Assembly: GCF_024362345.1 (NCBI RefSeq)
Contig: NZ_CP101505.1
Coordinates: 20,001 to 84,000, forward strand
Direction: 5' to 3'
From: Polaribacter dokdonensis
GTDB taxonomy: Bacteria; Bacteroidota; Bacteroidia; Flavobacteriales; Flavobacteriaceae
Length of the DNA stretch: 64,000 nt
Shown here: positions 7,921 to 17,700 of the stretch, one piece after another
Position numbering within the stretch: the first letter of the stretch is position 1
Layout of the letters: the number at the start of each line of letters is the position of its first letter
The notes under the pieces: model-generated
What the model was told of the DNA's origin: nothing
What the model saw: only the letters and a program-made list of their open reading frames with translations
Databases searched by the model: none
Position numbers and translations under genes: made by a program

Positions 7921-9387
7921 ATGAGTTTAGAGCAGTATTTTTCACAGTTTAGAAAAGAAATTATTGGTATAAATCAAACTTTTACATCTCCTTATGGAGA
8001 GCAAAATTTGGTGTATTGTGATTGGACTGCAAGTGGTAGGTTATACAGACCTATAGAAAACAAACTCACTAACGAATTTGGGCCATTTGTTGCAAACACA
8101 CATACAGAAACATCTACTTCTGGTGCTGCAATGACATTGGCTTATCATGAAGCTAGAAAGATTATTAAAAAGCATGTAAATGCTAATTCTAGTGATGTTT
8201 TAATTACAACAGGTTCAGGAATGACAGGTGTTGTAAATAAGTTTCAGAGAATTTTGGGTTTAAAAGTTGCTGAGCATTTAAAAGATCATACAACAATTCC
8301 TGAAGAAATAAAACCAGTTGTTTTTGTTTCTCATATGGAGCATCATTCCAATCAAACTTCTTGGTTAGAAACTATTGCAGACGTAGAAGTAGTTCCTTGT
8401 GATGAGCATGGTTTATTATGCCTTAAAGAATTTGAAAAATGCATTAAAAAGCATGAGCATAGAGCCATTAAAATTGCTTCCATAACTTCTTGTTCTAATG
8501 TAACAGGTATTAAAACAAATTACCATAAAGTAGCTAAACTAATTCATAGTTATAATGGTTTATGTTTTGTTGATTTTGCTTGCTGTGCACCTTATGTAGA
8601 TATTAATATGCATCCAGAAGATGAGGATGAATATTTAGATGCAATCTTCTTTTCACCTCATAAATTTTTAGGAGGTCCAGGAAGTGCAGGTGTATTGATT
8701 TTTAATAAGAAATTATATAAAAATACTATTCCAGATAATCCAGGAGGAGGTACTGTTAGCTATACAAATCCTTGGGGAGAACATGATTATTTTGATGATG
8801 TAGAAACCAGAGAAGATGGAGGTACTCCAGCCTTTTTACAAACCATTAGAATAGCACTTTCAATTCAGTTGAAAGAGAAAATGGGTACACAAAAAATAAA
8901 GGAAAGAGAAGACGAAATTAATGCAATAGTATTTACTACTTTAGAACAATTAAAAGGTGTAAAAATATTAGCTCCAAATCAGAAAAAGAGACTTAGTATT
9001 TTTTCATTTTATTTCGAAAAATATCACTTTAATTTAGTGGTTAAATTGTTAAATGATCGTTTTGGAATTCAAACTAGAGGAGGCTGTTCTTGTGCAGGAA
9101 CTTATGGTCATTTCTTATTGAATGTTAATCAAGAAACTTCCAATAAAATTAAAAGTCAAATTTTAGAGGGTTGTAGTACAGAAAAGCCTGGCTGGGTTCG
9201 TTTATCTTTGCATCCAACAATCACAAATAAGGAGTTAGATTTTGTGTGTACTTCTTTAAAAGAATTATCAGTAAATATAGAAGAGTGGGCTTTAGATTAT
9301 AGGTACGATGCTACTAAAAATGATTATGTGCACAACACTATAGCTCCAATTGAAAAAGAGCTTGTTAGTTCTTGGTTTTCAATCTAG
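7921..9387 (+). CDS. Class V aminotransferase-fold PLP enzyme (cysteine desulfurase-like)
   Basis: A 488-residue fold-type I PLP enzyme. Visible marks are the small-domain entry LVYCDWTASGRLYRPIE, the HMEHHSNQTSW loop (cofactor-stacking His region), SCSNVTG, VDFACCAPY with the cofactor-nitrogen Asp, and the Schiff-base Lys in SPHKFLGGPGSAG. Near the C terminus RGGCSCAG resembles the cysteine-bearing loop of desulfurases. It is longer than NifS/IscS/SufS (about 400 residues) and there is no isc or suf context, so sulfur mobilisation is not established. The last 23 bp overlap the end of the converging acyltransferase gene. Confidence 0.78.
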   Translation: MSLEQYFSQFRKEIIGINQTFTSPYGEQNLVYCDWTASGRLYRPIENKLTNEFGPFVANTHTETSTSGAAMTLAYHEARKIIKKHVNANSSDVLITTGSGMTGVVNKFQRILGLKVAEHLKDHTTIPEEIKPVVFVSHMEHHSNQTSWLETIADVEVVPCDEHGLLCLKEFEKCIKKHEHRAIKIASITSCSNVTGIKTNYHKVAKLIHSYNGLCFVDFACCAPYVDINMHPEDEDEYLDAIFFSPHKFLGGPGSAGVLIFNKKLYKNTIPDNPGGGTVSYTNPWGEHDYFDDVETREDGGTPAFLQTIRIALSIQLKEKMGTQKIKEREDEINAIVFTTLEQLKGVKILAPNQKKRLSIFSFYFEKYHFNLVVKLLNDRFGIQTRGGCSCAGTYGHFLLNVNQETSNKIKSQILEGCSTEKPGWVRLSLHPTITNKELDFVCTSLKELSVNIEEWALDYRYDATKNDYVHNTIAPIEKELVSSWFSI

Positions 9388-10285
9388 ATTCCTGTAGTTT
9401 TTTCCATTCTTCAAATCGATCTTTGTGCTTAAATCTTTTATGAGACCAAAGGTAATTTTCTGGCTGTTTGTGTATATTTTTCTCCGTAATTTCTAAGAAT
9501 TTTTCAGTTATTTTATAGTCTTCAAACTCATTTGGGTTTTCTGCAATTAGCTCAAATTCAGTCTCATAATAACCTCTTTTAATTTTTTTAGATTTATAAT
9601 TGATAACTGCCAAATTATATTTTTTAGCTAGCATTTCTGCACCTGTATGTACAGGTACTTTTATTCCAAAAAACTCACACCAATAGAAGGTTTTTTCTAC
9701 ATGAGGAGATTGATCACTTAGCAATATATAAGCACCTTTAACTTTTTCTTCAAAGTTCTTTTTCATCAACTTCATGAAATTTGCTGTAGTTTCACCTTTA
9801 ACACCAAACTTTTCTCTACTTTCTTTTAAAGTGGTTTCAAAAGTTTCATTTCTTAGTTTGTTGTAGGCTCCAAAAACGTTAGTATTAATTACTAATGGAA
9901 GACTAAATGACCACTCCCAATTTGATAAGTGAGCCCCAACTAGTGCTATGCTTCTGCCTTCTTCTACATATTTGTTAACCAACTCTGGGTTTCTATAAGT
10001 ATACCTTTTTTTTATCTCCTTTTCAGAGATGGTAAAAGACTTTACACTTTCTAAAATGATGTCTGTAAAATGTCTGTAAAATTTCTTTGCGATTTGAGCT
10101 TTTTCCTCATCAGTTTTATTAGGAAAAGCGTAAGATATATTTTGTAAAATAACATCTTTTCTATAACCAATTAAGTAGTATAAAATTACATAAAAAAAGT
10201 CTGAAATTAAGTACAAAATTGCCATTGGTAATTTTGAAATTAACCAAAGTAGAGGATAGGTTAAATAGAAAACAATTGCATTCAT
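9365..10285 (-). CDS. LpxL/HtrB-family lysophospholipid acyltransferase, copy 1
   Basis: Members of this family add a secondary acyl chain to lipid A (or a related lipid) at the inner membrane. The 306-residue protein starts with a membrane helix (FYLTYPLLWLISKLPMAIL) and carries the catalytic-type motif GAHLSNWEW, corresponding to HX4(D/E), around residue 118. It then has LLSDQSP with the conserved Asp and HTGAEMLAKK. It is followed upstream (30 bp) by a second, clearly homologous gene in the same orientation, so this is a tandem duplication. Its 3' end overlaps the converging aminotransferase gene by 23 bp. Confidence 0.87.
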   Translation of the reverse strand: MNAIVFYLTYPLLWLISKLPMAILYLISDFFYVILYYLIGYRKDVILQNISYAFPNKTDEEKAQIAKKFYRHFTDIILESVKSFTISEKEIKKRYTYRNPELVNKYVEEGRSIALVGAHLSNWEWSFSLPLVINTNVFGAYNKLRNETFETTLKESREKFGVKGETTANFMKLMKKNFEEKVKGAYILLSDQSPHVEKTFYWCEFFGIKVPVHTGAEMLAKKYNLAVINYKSKKIKRGYYETEFELIAENPNEFEDYKITEKFLEITEKNIHKQPENYLWSHKRFKHKDRFEEWKKLQESRLKTKN

Positions 10286-10315
10286 TTATCGAAAAATTTA
10301 GCACAAATATCGTGT

Positions 10316-11242
10316 TTATTTTACAACTTTATTTTTCAATTTTACTTTTTTGTTTTTCTCCCAAATTTCATACTTGTCTTTATGTTTAAAACGTTTGTGA
10401 GACCATAAGTAAAATTCGGGTTGTTCTCTAACTAATTGTTCTGTTAGGCTAATATATTTATCTGTAATTTTATAATTTTCAAACTCATTTGGGTGTTCAG
10501 CAATTAACTCAAAAGTAGTTTCATAAAACCCTCTTTTTACTCTTTTTGTAGCGCAATTAATGACCACTAAATTAAACTTTTTAGAGAGGGTTTCTGCACC
10601 TACATGAAAAGGTACTTTTACCCCAAAAAATTCTTTCCAATAAAGCGTGTGTTCAACTTGTGGAGATTGATCGCTAATTAATAAATATGCCCCTTGAATT
10701 TTATTCTTAAAATCACTGTAAATTGCTTTTACAGTTTTCGTAGATTCATAGCATTTAAAACCAAAACGTTCTCTTGATGCTTTTACAGTTTTGTTGAAAA
10801 ATCGATTACCAATTTTTGTGTAAGCCCCATTAACACAAGTTTTTAAGACTAAAGGCGAGTTTACAGACCACTCCCAATTGGCTTGATGAGCACTTACTAA
10901 GGCAATACTTCTTCCTTGATTTATGTATTTGTTTACAAGCTCTGGATTTGAATATTTATAACGTCTTAAAATCTCTTTTTCAGAGATAGAAATAGCCTTA
11001 AGTGTTTCTATAAAAAGGTCAGAAAAATGTTTAAAAAATTCTTTTCTAATTCTAAGAATTTCCTTTAGTTTTTTGTCAGGAAAAGCAAGTTTTAAGTTGT
11101 CTAAAACTAACTTTTTTCTGTAGCTAAAAATATAATATACAAAAACAAAAATTATGCTAGAAATCACATGTAAAATTCGCATTGGAATTTTAGATATTAA
11201 CCAAATGATAGGATATAAAAATAGAAAAAATAAATACTGCAT
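10316..11242 (-). CDS. LpxL/HtrB-family lysophospholipid acyltransferase, copy 2
   Basis: A 308-residue paralogue of the adjacent gene, sharing blocks such as NPELVNKY, GRSIALV, AHQANWEWS (the HX4E motif), ISDQSPQVE, HPNEFE and LWSHKRFKHKDK. The two may act at different positions or acyl lengths of lipid A, as LpxL and LpxM do in enteric bacteria; the sequence alone cannot assign which. It is the first gene of the pair. It has a leading membrane segment, and its tail is basic (KNKKVKLKNKVVK). Confidence 0.87.
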   Translation of the reverse strand: MQYLFFLFLYPIIWLISKIPMRILHVISSIIFVFVYYIFSYRKKLVLDNLKLAFPDKKLKEILRIRKEFFKHFSDLFIETLKAISISEKEILRRYKYSNPELVNKYINQGRSIALVSAHQANWEWSVNSPLVLKTCVNGAYTKIGNRFFNKTVKASRERFGFKCYESTKTVKAIYSDFKNKIQGAYLLISDQSPQVEHTLYWKEFFGVKVPFHVGAETLSKKFNLVVINCATKRVKRGFYETTFELIAEHPNEFENYKITDKYISLTEQLVREQPEFYLWSHKRFKHKDKYEIWEKNKKVKLKNKVVK

Positions 11243-11305
11243 ATTTTTGTTTTCGTGTACAAATATGATAAATAATATTTAAAATCTTCACGATTTTTAC
11301 AATCC

Positions 11306-11322
11306 TATTTTTGCTATTTTTG
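11306..11322 (+). promoter_or_regulatory. Two successive -7 boxes (TATTTTTG) for the rhomboid gene
   Basis: TATTTTTG occurs at 11306-11313 and again at 11315-11322, both matching TAnnTTTG. The second is too close to the ATG at 11327 to leave a leader, so the first is more likely to be used. Confidence 0.45.
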
Positions 11323-11326
11323 TATT

Positions 11327-11983
11327 ATGTTAGAAGGAATAAATACAGTAGTCTTAATTGTTATAATTGCAAATGTTATATTTTCTATAAAAGGTTTCGA
11401 AGATTATGCTTTTTTAGATAAATATAAGTTTCAAGTGAGTAGGGTGAAAGGTGATGAAAAAATTAGAATGCTTACTTCTGGTTTTTTGCATGTAGATTGG
11501 ATGCATTTAATACTAAATATGTATGTTTTGTATGCTTTTGGAAATATTGTGATTTCTTTTCTAGGCACCTTGCCTTTTTTAATTATTTACTTTGGTAGTT
11601 TGATTGCTGGTAGTTTGTATACTTTACAATATCATAAAAACGAACCCTATTATAGTGCAGTAGGCGCTTCTGGTGCTGTTTCTGGGATTGTTTATGCGTC
11701 TATATTACTTTATCCAGGTATGAGTTTATACTTGTTTTTTATACCAGTGCCAATTCCTGGTTATATTTTTGGTGTTGGTTACTTGTTGTATTCTATTTAT
11801 GGGATGAAAAAACAAGTTGGTAATGTAGGCCATGCAGCACATTTAGGAGGAGCAATTGGTGGGTTTGCATTAACATTATTATTAAACCCTGTATTATTCA
11901 ATACAAATAGAATGTTCGTTATTCTATTGGCTATTCCTATTATTTTACTTCTGGTATTTAGTGATAAACTAAAAAGTCTATAA
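11327..11983 (+). CDS. Rhomboid-family intramembrane serine protease
   Basis: Rhomboids cut transmembrane helices within the lipid bilayer. This 218-residue protein has about six hydrophobic helices and the family signatures. These are WMHLILNMYVLYAFG (the H...N loop), the nucleophile Ser in VGASGAVSG around residue 115, and the partner His in GHAAHLGGAIGG around residue 169. Both catalytic residues are present, so it should be active. A C-terminal hydrophobic helix ends in a short basic tail. It is transcribed alone, with a promoter box directly before it and a shared hairpin terminator after it. Confidence 0.9.
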   Translation: MLEGINTVVLIVIIANVIFSIKGFEDYAFLDKYKFQVSRVKGDEKIRMLTSGFLHVDWMHLILNMYVLYAFGNIVISFLGTLPFLIIYFGSLIAGSLYTLQYHKNEPYYSAVGASGAVSGIVYASILLYPGMSLYLFFIPVPIPGYIFGVGYLLYSIYGMKKQVGNVGHAAHLGGAIGGFALTLLLNPVLFNTNRMFVILLAIPIILLLVFSDKLKSL

Positions 11984-11985
11984 AC

Positions 11986-12020
11986 GAAAAAAGACCTTAT
12001 TATTGCTAATAAAGTCTTTT
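11986..12020. terminator. Bidirectional terminator between rhomboid gene and tRNA-Gly
   Basis: AAAAGACCTTATTA and TAATAAAGTCTTTT form a 14-bp stem with one mismatch and a 4-nt TTGC loop. A/T runs on both sides allow it to act on the rhomboid gene (+) and the tRNA gene (-). Confidence 0.85.
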
Positions 12021-12022
12021 AG

Positions 12023-12095
12023 AGCGAAAGACCAGGTTCGAACTGGCGACATTCAGCTTGGAAGGCTGACGCTCTACCAACTGAGCTACTTTCGC
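12023..12095 (-). tRNA. tRNA-Gly(TCC)
   Basis: The minus strand gives a 73-nt cloverleaf with acceptor GCGAAAG pairing with CTTTCGC, a D-arm AGCTCAGTTGGTAGAGC, and an anticodon stem TCAGC/GCTGA enclosing loop CTTCCAA (anticodon TCC). The T-arm GTTCGAAC is intact and the discriminator is T. The CCA is not encoded. Confidence 0.96.
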
Positions 12096-12109
12096 ATGGT
12101 AAAGAGCTG

Positions 12110-12139
12110 CAAATATAGTATCATTTTTTACTTTTCCAA
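12110..12139 (-). promoter_or_regulatory. Promoter of tRNA-Gly
   Basis: On the minus strand a TTG (12137-12139) is separated by 19 bp from TATATTTG (12110-12117), a textbook Bacteroidota promoter, 14 bp before the tRNA 5' end. Confidence 0.75.
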
Positions 12140-12350
12140 TAATTAATGTAGAAATAATTTTAGCAAGTTGCTATCTGTTTTTATATCAAACTAATACCTT
12201 TAGAATATTTTTTATCTGATAAAATTAAATTCATGATTGGTTGCAATTCAAGATTAAAAACTATTATTAATAAGATAGATACTTTAATTTCAATTTATTA
12301 TTTTGCACATCTAAAATTAGTTGTAATAAAACAGCTTTAATAAATTAGCT

Positions 12351-12821
12351 ATGAAGAAAAAGATTTTACTACTATTTATTTTAAGTATTTCAATTTCTGT
12401 TTTTTCACAGTCAACAAATTCATCAGCAGGAGGTAAGGCAACTGGTAATGGATCTGTAACCTACACAGTTGGGCAAAATATTTATACTACGAACATTGGA
12501 ACCAATGGTTCAGTTTCTCAAGGTGTTCAGCAAAGCTTAGAAATTTTTGTATTAAGTAATAAAGATTTTAAAGAACTAAATTTAAATGCTTTTACCTACC
12601 CAAATCCTACCAAAGATAAAATTACTCTAGAACTTTCAAATCTTGAGCAAACCAATTTAAGTTTTACAATGTTCGATATTAAAGGAAGAACTTTACTAAA
12701 AGGAGTAATCAAAGAAAAGAATACTAGTATTATTATGAAAGATTATTCAGCTGGAGTATATCTTTTAAAAGTACATCAACAAAATAAAGAATTAAAAACA
12801 TTCAAAATTATAAAAAAGTAA
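12351..12821 (+). CDS. Small secreted protein with T9SS type A sorting domain
   Basis: The 156-residue protein has a signal peptide ending near VFSQ and a short Ser/Gly-rich stretch (TNSSAGGKATGNGSVTYTVG). The C-terminal type A sorting domain of the type IX secretion system runs from about residue 80: YPNPTKDKITLEL, MFDIKGRTLL, and YSAGVYLLKV before a basic KTFKIIKK tail. It is therefore sent across the outer membrane and probably attached to the surface. The non-sorting part is only about 50 residues and has no recognisable domain. It is 1 bp from the next gene, so the two are probably co-expressed. Confidence 0.85.
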   Translation: MKKKILLLFILSISISVFSQSTNSSAGGKATGNGSVTYTVGQNIYTTNIGTNGSVSQGVQQSLEIFVLSNKDFKELNLNAFTYPNPTKDKITLELSNLEQTNLSFTMFDIKGRTLLKGVIKEKNTSIIMKDYSAGVYLLKVHQQNKELKTFKIIKK

Positions 12822-12822
12822 C

Positions 12823-13785
12823 ATGAAAAGAATTTTAACCTTAGTAATTTTAGTATGTATCAGTTTTTCTGCTTTAGGTCAATCACCAGAAAAAATGAGT
12901 TATCAAGCTGTAGTTAGAAATGCAGATGGTAGTTTAGTGAGTGAGAAGTCTGTAGGTATGAAAATTAGTATCATAAAAACTTCTACAACAGGTACAATTG
13001 TATATTCTGAAACTCATAACCCTACAACTAATACTAATGGGTTAGTTACTTTCGAAATTGGTACAGGAAATGTTGTTAACGGAACTTTTGCAACTATAGA
13101 TTGGGGTGCTGATTCTTATTTTATTAAAACAGAAACAGATATTGATGGTGGATCTAACTATACTATTTCAGGAACAAGCCAATTCTTAAGTGTACCATAT
13201 GCACTATATGCTAAAAATGTTTTTAGTGGTAATTACGATGATTTAACAAATAAGCCTAAAGTAACTGAAGTTAAAACATATCAAATAGGCGATTTTGTAC
13301 AAGGAGGTATTGTTTTTTGGGTAGATGAGACTGAACAACATGGTTTAGTAGTTGCGAATGTAAATCAAAGTGCAGCTATGAGATGGCATGCAGGAACATT
13401 TGGTAATACCCATGCAAAGGGTAATGGATTGTATGCAGGTAAATCTAATACTTCGATTATTATACCTTCTATAATTGCGATAGGTGATGATGGAGATAAT
13501 TTTGCAGCAAGATTATGTAATGATTTACAAATAATTCAAGATGGTGTAACTTATGGAGATTGGTATTTACCAAGCAGACTAGAAATGAATTTAATTTATC
13601 AAAGTAGGTCTGCAGTTAATACAACAGCTGCAGCTAATAGCGGAGATAGTTTAGTGAATGATGTATATTGGACATCTACAGAAAGTTCAGATAATAGTGC
13701 ATATGGTTTAGATTTTTCTAATGGTCAAGAATCAACAATTTTTAAAACCTTTGCAAATTCTGTTCGGGCTATAAGATCTTTCTAA
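12823..13785 (+). CDS. Secreted protein with C-terminal DUF1566/Lcl-like domain
   Basis: A 320-residue exported protein, signal peptide ending near ALGQ. Residues 22-135 form an N-terminal module common in Bacteroidota surface proteins (MSYQAVVRNADGSLV, YSETHNPTTNTNGLV, SVPYALYAKN). The C-terminal part, from QGGIVFWVDETEQHG, matches the DUF1566/Lcl type: WYLPSRLEMNLIYQ, VYWTSTESSDNSAYG and a final VRAIRSF. Lcl-type domains are implicated in adhesion or carbohydrate contact, but no activity can be read here. The gene follows the T9SS-sorted protein by 1 bp and lacks its own sorting domain, so the pair may work together at the cell surface. Confidence 0.8.
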   Translation: MKRILTLVILVCISFSALGQSPEKMSYQAVVRNADGSLVSEKSVGMKISIIKTSTTGTIVYSETHNPTTNTNGLVTFEIGTGNVVNGTFATIDWGADSYFIKTETDIDGGSNYTISGTSQFLSVPYALYAKNVFSGNYDDLTNKPKVTEVKTYQIGDFVQGGIVFWVDETEQHGLVVANVNQSAAMRWHAGTFGNTHAKGNGLYAGKSNTSIIIPSIIAIGDDGDNFAARLCNDLQIIQDGVTYGDWYLPSRLEMNLIYQSRSAVNTTAAANSGDSLVNDVYWTSTESSDNSAYGLDFSNGQESTIFKTFANSVRAIRSF

Positions 13786-13937
13786 AAAATTATGATTTAA
13801 TTTTTTTAAAGCTTAAATCAAGTGATCAGTGTTTTATATCATTATATATTAGGTGGTTAATCCCTATATTTAATGGTTGTTTTTTTCGATTCAATTCTTT
13901 TTTGTTATTTTCGTGAGCATAATTGCTAGCCAAAACA

Positions 13938-14498
13938 ATGAAAAAAATTAAAATAGTCTTAATAGACCATGTTAATTCTTCCCTAATTAGAACAACTGAT
14001 TTATTAAAAAAATCAAACAAAGTAGAAATTACAGGTATATTTAATGACGCAGAGTTAGCTTTAGAGTTTATTAAAGAGACCCAGCCAGATTTAGTAATTT
14101 CTGAAATAGAAATGACAGGTGTTTCTGGAATAGCCATTGCTAAAGAAATAAAAAAGCAATTTTTAGATACAAAAGTTATCTTTTATTCCGAACAAGCTCA
14201 TTATGCCATCAGTGCTATAAAGGTTGCTGCTTTTGATTATCTTCTTAAACCCTTATCAATAGAAGAATTACAACAATGTATTCATCGCTATCAAATTAGT
14301 CATCAAATAGATTTAAATAAAAGAGAATTACAAATTATTAAAAAAATGTCTGAAGGATTAAATAGTAAATCTATAGGAGAAACTTTATTTATAAGTAAAC
14401 ATACTGTAGATAAATATAGAAGAAATATACTTGAAAAAACCAATTGCAATAACACTGCAGAGTTGGTTAAATTTGTAGCTCAAGTTGGTATTATTTAG
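13938..14498 (+). CDS. LuxR/NarL-type regulator with pseudo-receiver domain
   Basis: A DNA-binding regulator with an N-terminal receiver domain (about residues 3-120) and a C-terminal LuxR-type helix-turn-helix (RELQIIKKMSEGLNSKSIGE, then ISKHTVDKYRRNIL). I start it at ATG 13938; an upstream in-frame TTG adds five residues. The receiver keeps the conserved Lys in LLKPLS and a Ser in the Thr/Ser switch position (IFYSEQ). However, the phospho-acceptor site reads DLVISEIEM, with Glu in place of Asp, and the acidic pair is reduced to IDH. It is unlikely to be switched by ordinary phosphorylation and may be constitutively active. No kinase lies next to it. It sits immediately upstream of the giant adhesin and is a candidate regulator of it. 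Confidence 0.85.
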   Translation: MKKIKIVLIDHVNSSLIRTTDLLKKSNKVEITGIFNDAELALEFIKETQPDLVISEIEMTGVSGIAIAKEIKKQFLDTKVIFYSEQAHYAISAIKVAAFDYLLKPLSIEELQQCIHRYQISHQIDLNKRELQIIKKMSEGLNSKSIGETLFISKHTVDKYRRNILEKTNCNNTAELVKFVAQVGII

Positions 14499-14572
14499 AT
14501 ATTAAATTATTAATAATTTGTATTTTATGTAAAAGTATCATTTGTAGTACTTTTAATACTTGATTTATTATA

Positions 14573-14580
14573 TATATTTG
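14573..14580 (+). promoter_or_regulatory. -7 promoter box (TATATTTG) upstream of the adhesin leader
   Basis: TATATTTG matches TAnnTTTG and lies about 218 bp before the adhesin start, giving a long leader that contains the repeats and hairpin listed separately. No TTTG is found at the usual -33 distance. Confidence 0.5.
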
Positions 14581-14594
14581 TTAACCGTAAAGGA

Positions 14595-14729
14595 CACCCT
14601 ACTACTCTTTTACAATGAAGACTCCCTGATCTTCCAATAGTATTGAAAAATACTATCATTTTTTATAGAATTTATTATTCGTAGAAGTAATCCCACCACA
14701 CTTTTATGTTAGAAGGCTCCCTAATCTTC
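14595..14729 (+). repeat. Two imperfect direct repeats with mini-hairpins in the adhesin leader
   Basis: Two blocks 95 bp apart share the order C-rich start, ACTCTTTTA/CACTTTTAT, then a GAAG...CTTC hairpin. Copy 1 is GAAGACTCCCTGATCTTC (14617-14634) and copy 2 is GAAGGCTCCCTAATCTTC (14712-14729). Both expose a CTCCCT loop. A terminator-like hairpin lies between them. Repeated loops of this kind could bind a regulatory protein or RNA; that is inference. Confidence 0.6.
14637..14664 (+). terminator. Terminator-like hairpin inside the adhesin leader
   Basis: ATAGTATT and AATACTAT form a perfect 8-bp stem with a GAAA loop (14637-14656), followed by CATTTTTTA. Located about 75 nt after the -7 box and 135 nt before the adhesin start codon, it could end a short RNA or act as an attenuator. 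Confidence 0.6.
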
Positions 14730-14797
14730 AAAGTTTAAAATCAATTAATAATTGCATTTTTAATATTGAGTAACCCTAACAGTATAAATTACACACT

Positions 14798-17700
14798 ATG
14801 ATTAAAAAAACTACGTTTTTAGCCCTATTTAGCTTTTTAGCTGTCTTTTCAGCTTTTAGCAACAATTCCCTTTCCTCTGAAGATTTTGGAGTTCCAACAG
14901 TTACTTTTGGTTCTATGATTTCAGATAATGCTACAAATACTTTAGCAAAAACAGGTGATGAAATTACAATAACATTTACGTCAGACGAAGACATTAATAC
15001 ACCTACAGTAACAATAGCTGGGCAATCAGCTGTAGTTGGTGGTTCTGGTTCCTCTTGGACAGCAACATATACAGTACAAGTAGGAGATGTACAAGGTTCA
15101 ACTGCGTATTCAATTACAAACATATCATCAACTTCAACTTCTGAAGCTGGAACAGATGTAAGTGGTTCTGGAGCTGTAACCATTGATACTGCAGATCCAT
15201 CTGTTTCAAGTATTGCAATGGTTTCAGATAATACTACAAATACTTTAGCCACAACAGGTGATGAAATAACTTTAACATTTGTTTCAAGCGAGACAATTAA
15301 TACGCCTACTGTAACTATCGCAGGTCAATCAGCAACAGTAACTAATACAGGTAACAACTACACTGCTACATATACGGTTCAAGCAGGAGATGCTCAAGGA
15401 GCTGCTGCATATTCAATTTCAAATATTTCAGATTCTTCTGGAAATACAGGTTCTACTTCATCTGGTTCTGGAGCTGTAACCATTGATACAGCAAGCCCAT
15501 CTGTTTCAAGCATTGCAATGGTTTCAGATAATACCCCAAATACTACAGCTAGAACTGGAATTGAAATAACTTTAACGTTTGTTTCAAGTGAGACAATTAG
15601 TACACCTACAGTAACTATTGCTGGTCAATCAGCTACTGTAACAAATTCAGGTAATAATTACTCAGCCTCATATTTTGTGCAAGCAGGAGATACTCAAGGG
15701 GCTGCTGCTTATTCAATTTCAAATTTCTCAGATGTTTCTGGGAATACTGGTTCTACTTCATCAGGTTCAGGAGCTGTAACTATTGATACTGTAGATCCTT
15801 CTGTTTCAAATATTGCTATGGTATCAAATAATACTGCAGACACTTTAGCAAAAGCAGGAGATGTTATCACCTTAACTTTTACCTCTAGCGAGTCAATTAA
15901 TACACCTACAGTTACTATTGCTACACAAACAGCATCAGTAACAAATACAGGAAATAATTACACTGCTACATATACAGTTCAAGCAGGTGATTTTCAAGGA
16001 GCTACTGCATACCAAATTTCAAATTTCTCTGATAGTACAGGTAATGCTGGTTCTGTTTCTTCGGGTACAGGAGCTGTTACTATAGATACAACAGCACCAA
16101 CAGTAGGTGTTACCTCAAATACAATAGATGTAAATTTAAATACAAGTACAAGTATAACTGCAGCAGATGTTAATGATGCATCATCAGACAATAACACAAG
16201 TCCAGCTAACTTAACACTAGCATTAGATCAATCAACATTTAGTTGTTCAGATATTGTTGCTGGTCAAGTTTCTACAGCAGTAACAGTTACGTTAACTGTA
16301 ACAGATGAAGCTGGTAATTCTGCAAGTTTAACAAAAAATGTTAATGTAATAGATGACGAAGCACCAGCAAACGTTGCTTTAGTAAATCCTACTTATGTGC
16401 ATAGAACAGGAACGGCTTATGTAGAACAAGGGCTTACTTATAATGAAGCTTGTTTCGAAGAAGTTGTTATTGTTTCTAGTGATTTAGATGTAAATCAGTG
16501 GGGTACATATACAATAGTATATAAGGTTGTAGATAAATCAGGTAATGAATCTGCAACAGTTACAAGAACACAAGTTGTAAATGATGTGCCTACAACAGAT
16601 GCAGCAAATTTTACAGTAAATCAAGATACAGAAAACCATGTTTTTGATGTCTTAGATGGAGATAGTTTTGGAAATGATGGGGCAGAGTCTTTTACGATTT
16701 CTGGAGCAATGAGTGCACAAAATGGTACTTTAATATTGCAAGATTTAGGTACAGCAGATCCAACAGATGATTTAGTAGTATATACACCTAGAGCAACATA
16801 TAATGGTCCAGATAGTTTTACATATACTTTAGAAGACGAAAATGGAGATACAGTTACAACTACAGTTAATATTGTAGTTAGACCAATAGTTCCTGTGCCA
16901 GTAAATGATGTAGCAACAGTAGATAAAAATAGTTCAAATAATATTATAGCAGTATTGGCTAATGATGATTTTGGTGGTAACGAAGCAAATGCTACACACC
17001 CACTAACTTTTACTAACGGAAGTAAAAGTAGTGCAAGTCCAGAAGGAGGTTTAATTAGTATTGAAGATAATGGTACTCCAAACATTTTAACTGACGATTT
17101 TATTCATTATACACCAGCAGCAGACTTTATAGGTACTGATACCTTTATGTATACCATTACAGATTTTGATGGCGATGCTACCACTGCTTCAGTTGAAGTA
17201 ACAGTAGTTGAAGGTTCAAATGGTAATACAACACCAACTGCAACAGCAGATACTGCATCAGTTGATTTTGAAGAGGTAGAAGCAATAATAGATGTTTTAG
17301 CTAATGATTCAGCAGGTTCAGATTTATATATAGATAATGGTCTAACCTTAACAAATGGTACAACCTCAGGAGCTAGTGCAAATGGAGGGTTGATTTCAGT
17401 GGATAATAATGGTACAGCAACTACTTCAGATGATACATTCAAATATTCTGCACCTGCAGGTTTTGATGGTTTAGATACATTTAGTTATACTATTACAGAT
17501 ACAACAGGAGATGCATCAACAGCATTAGTTTCAATAACAGTTGGGGCAGCTGCTCCTTTAGAAGGTGCTGTAGAAGATGTTGTTGCTACACCAGCAAATA
17601 CACCTATTTTAATCGATGTTTTAGCCAATGATAATTTTGGAACTTTCGGTTCTGGTACTTTATTAATAAATAGTCCAGATCACTTAACTGGTGATAGTGC

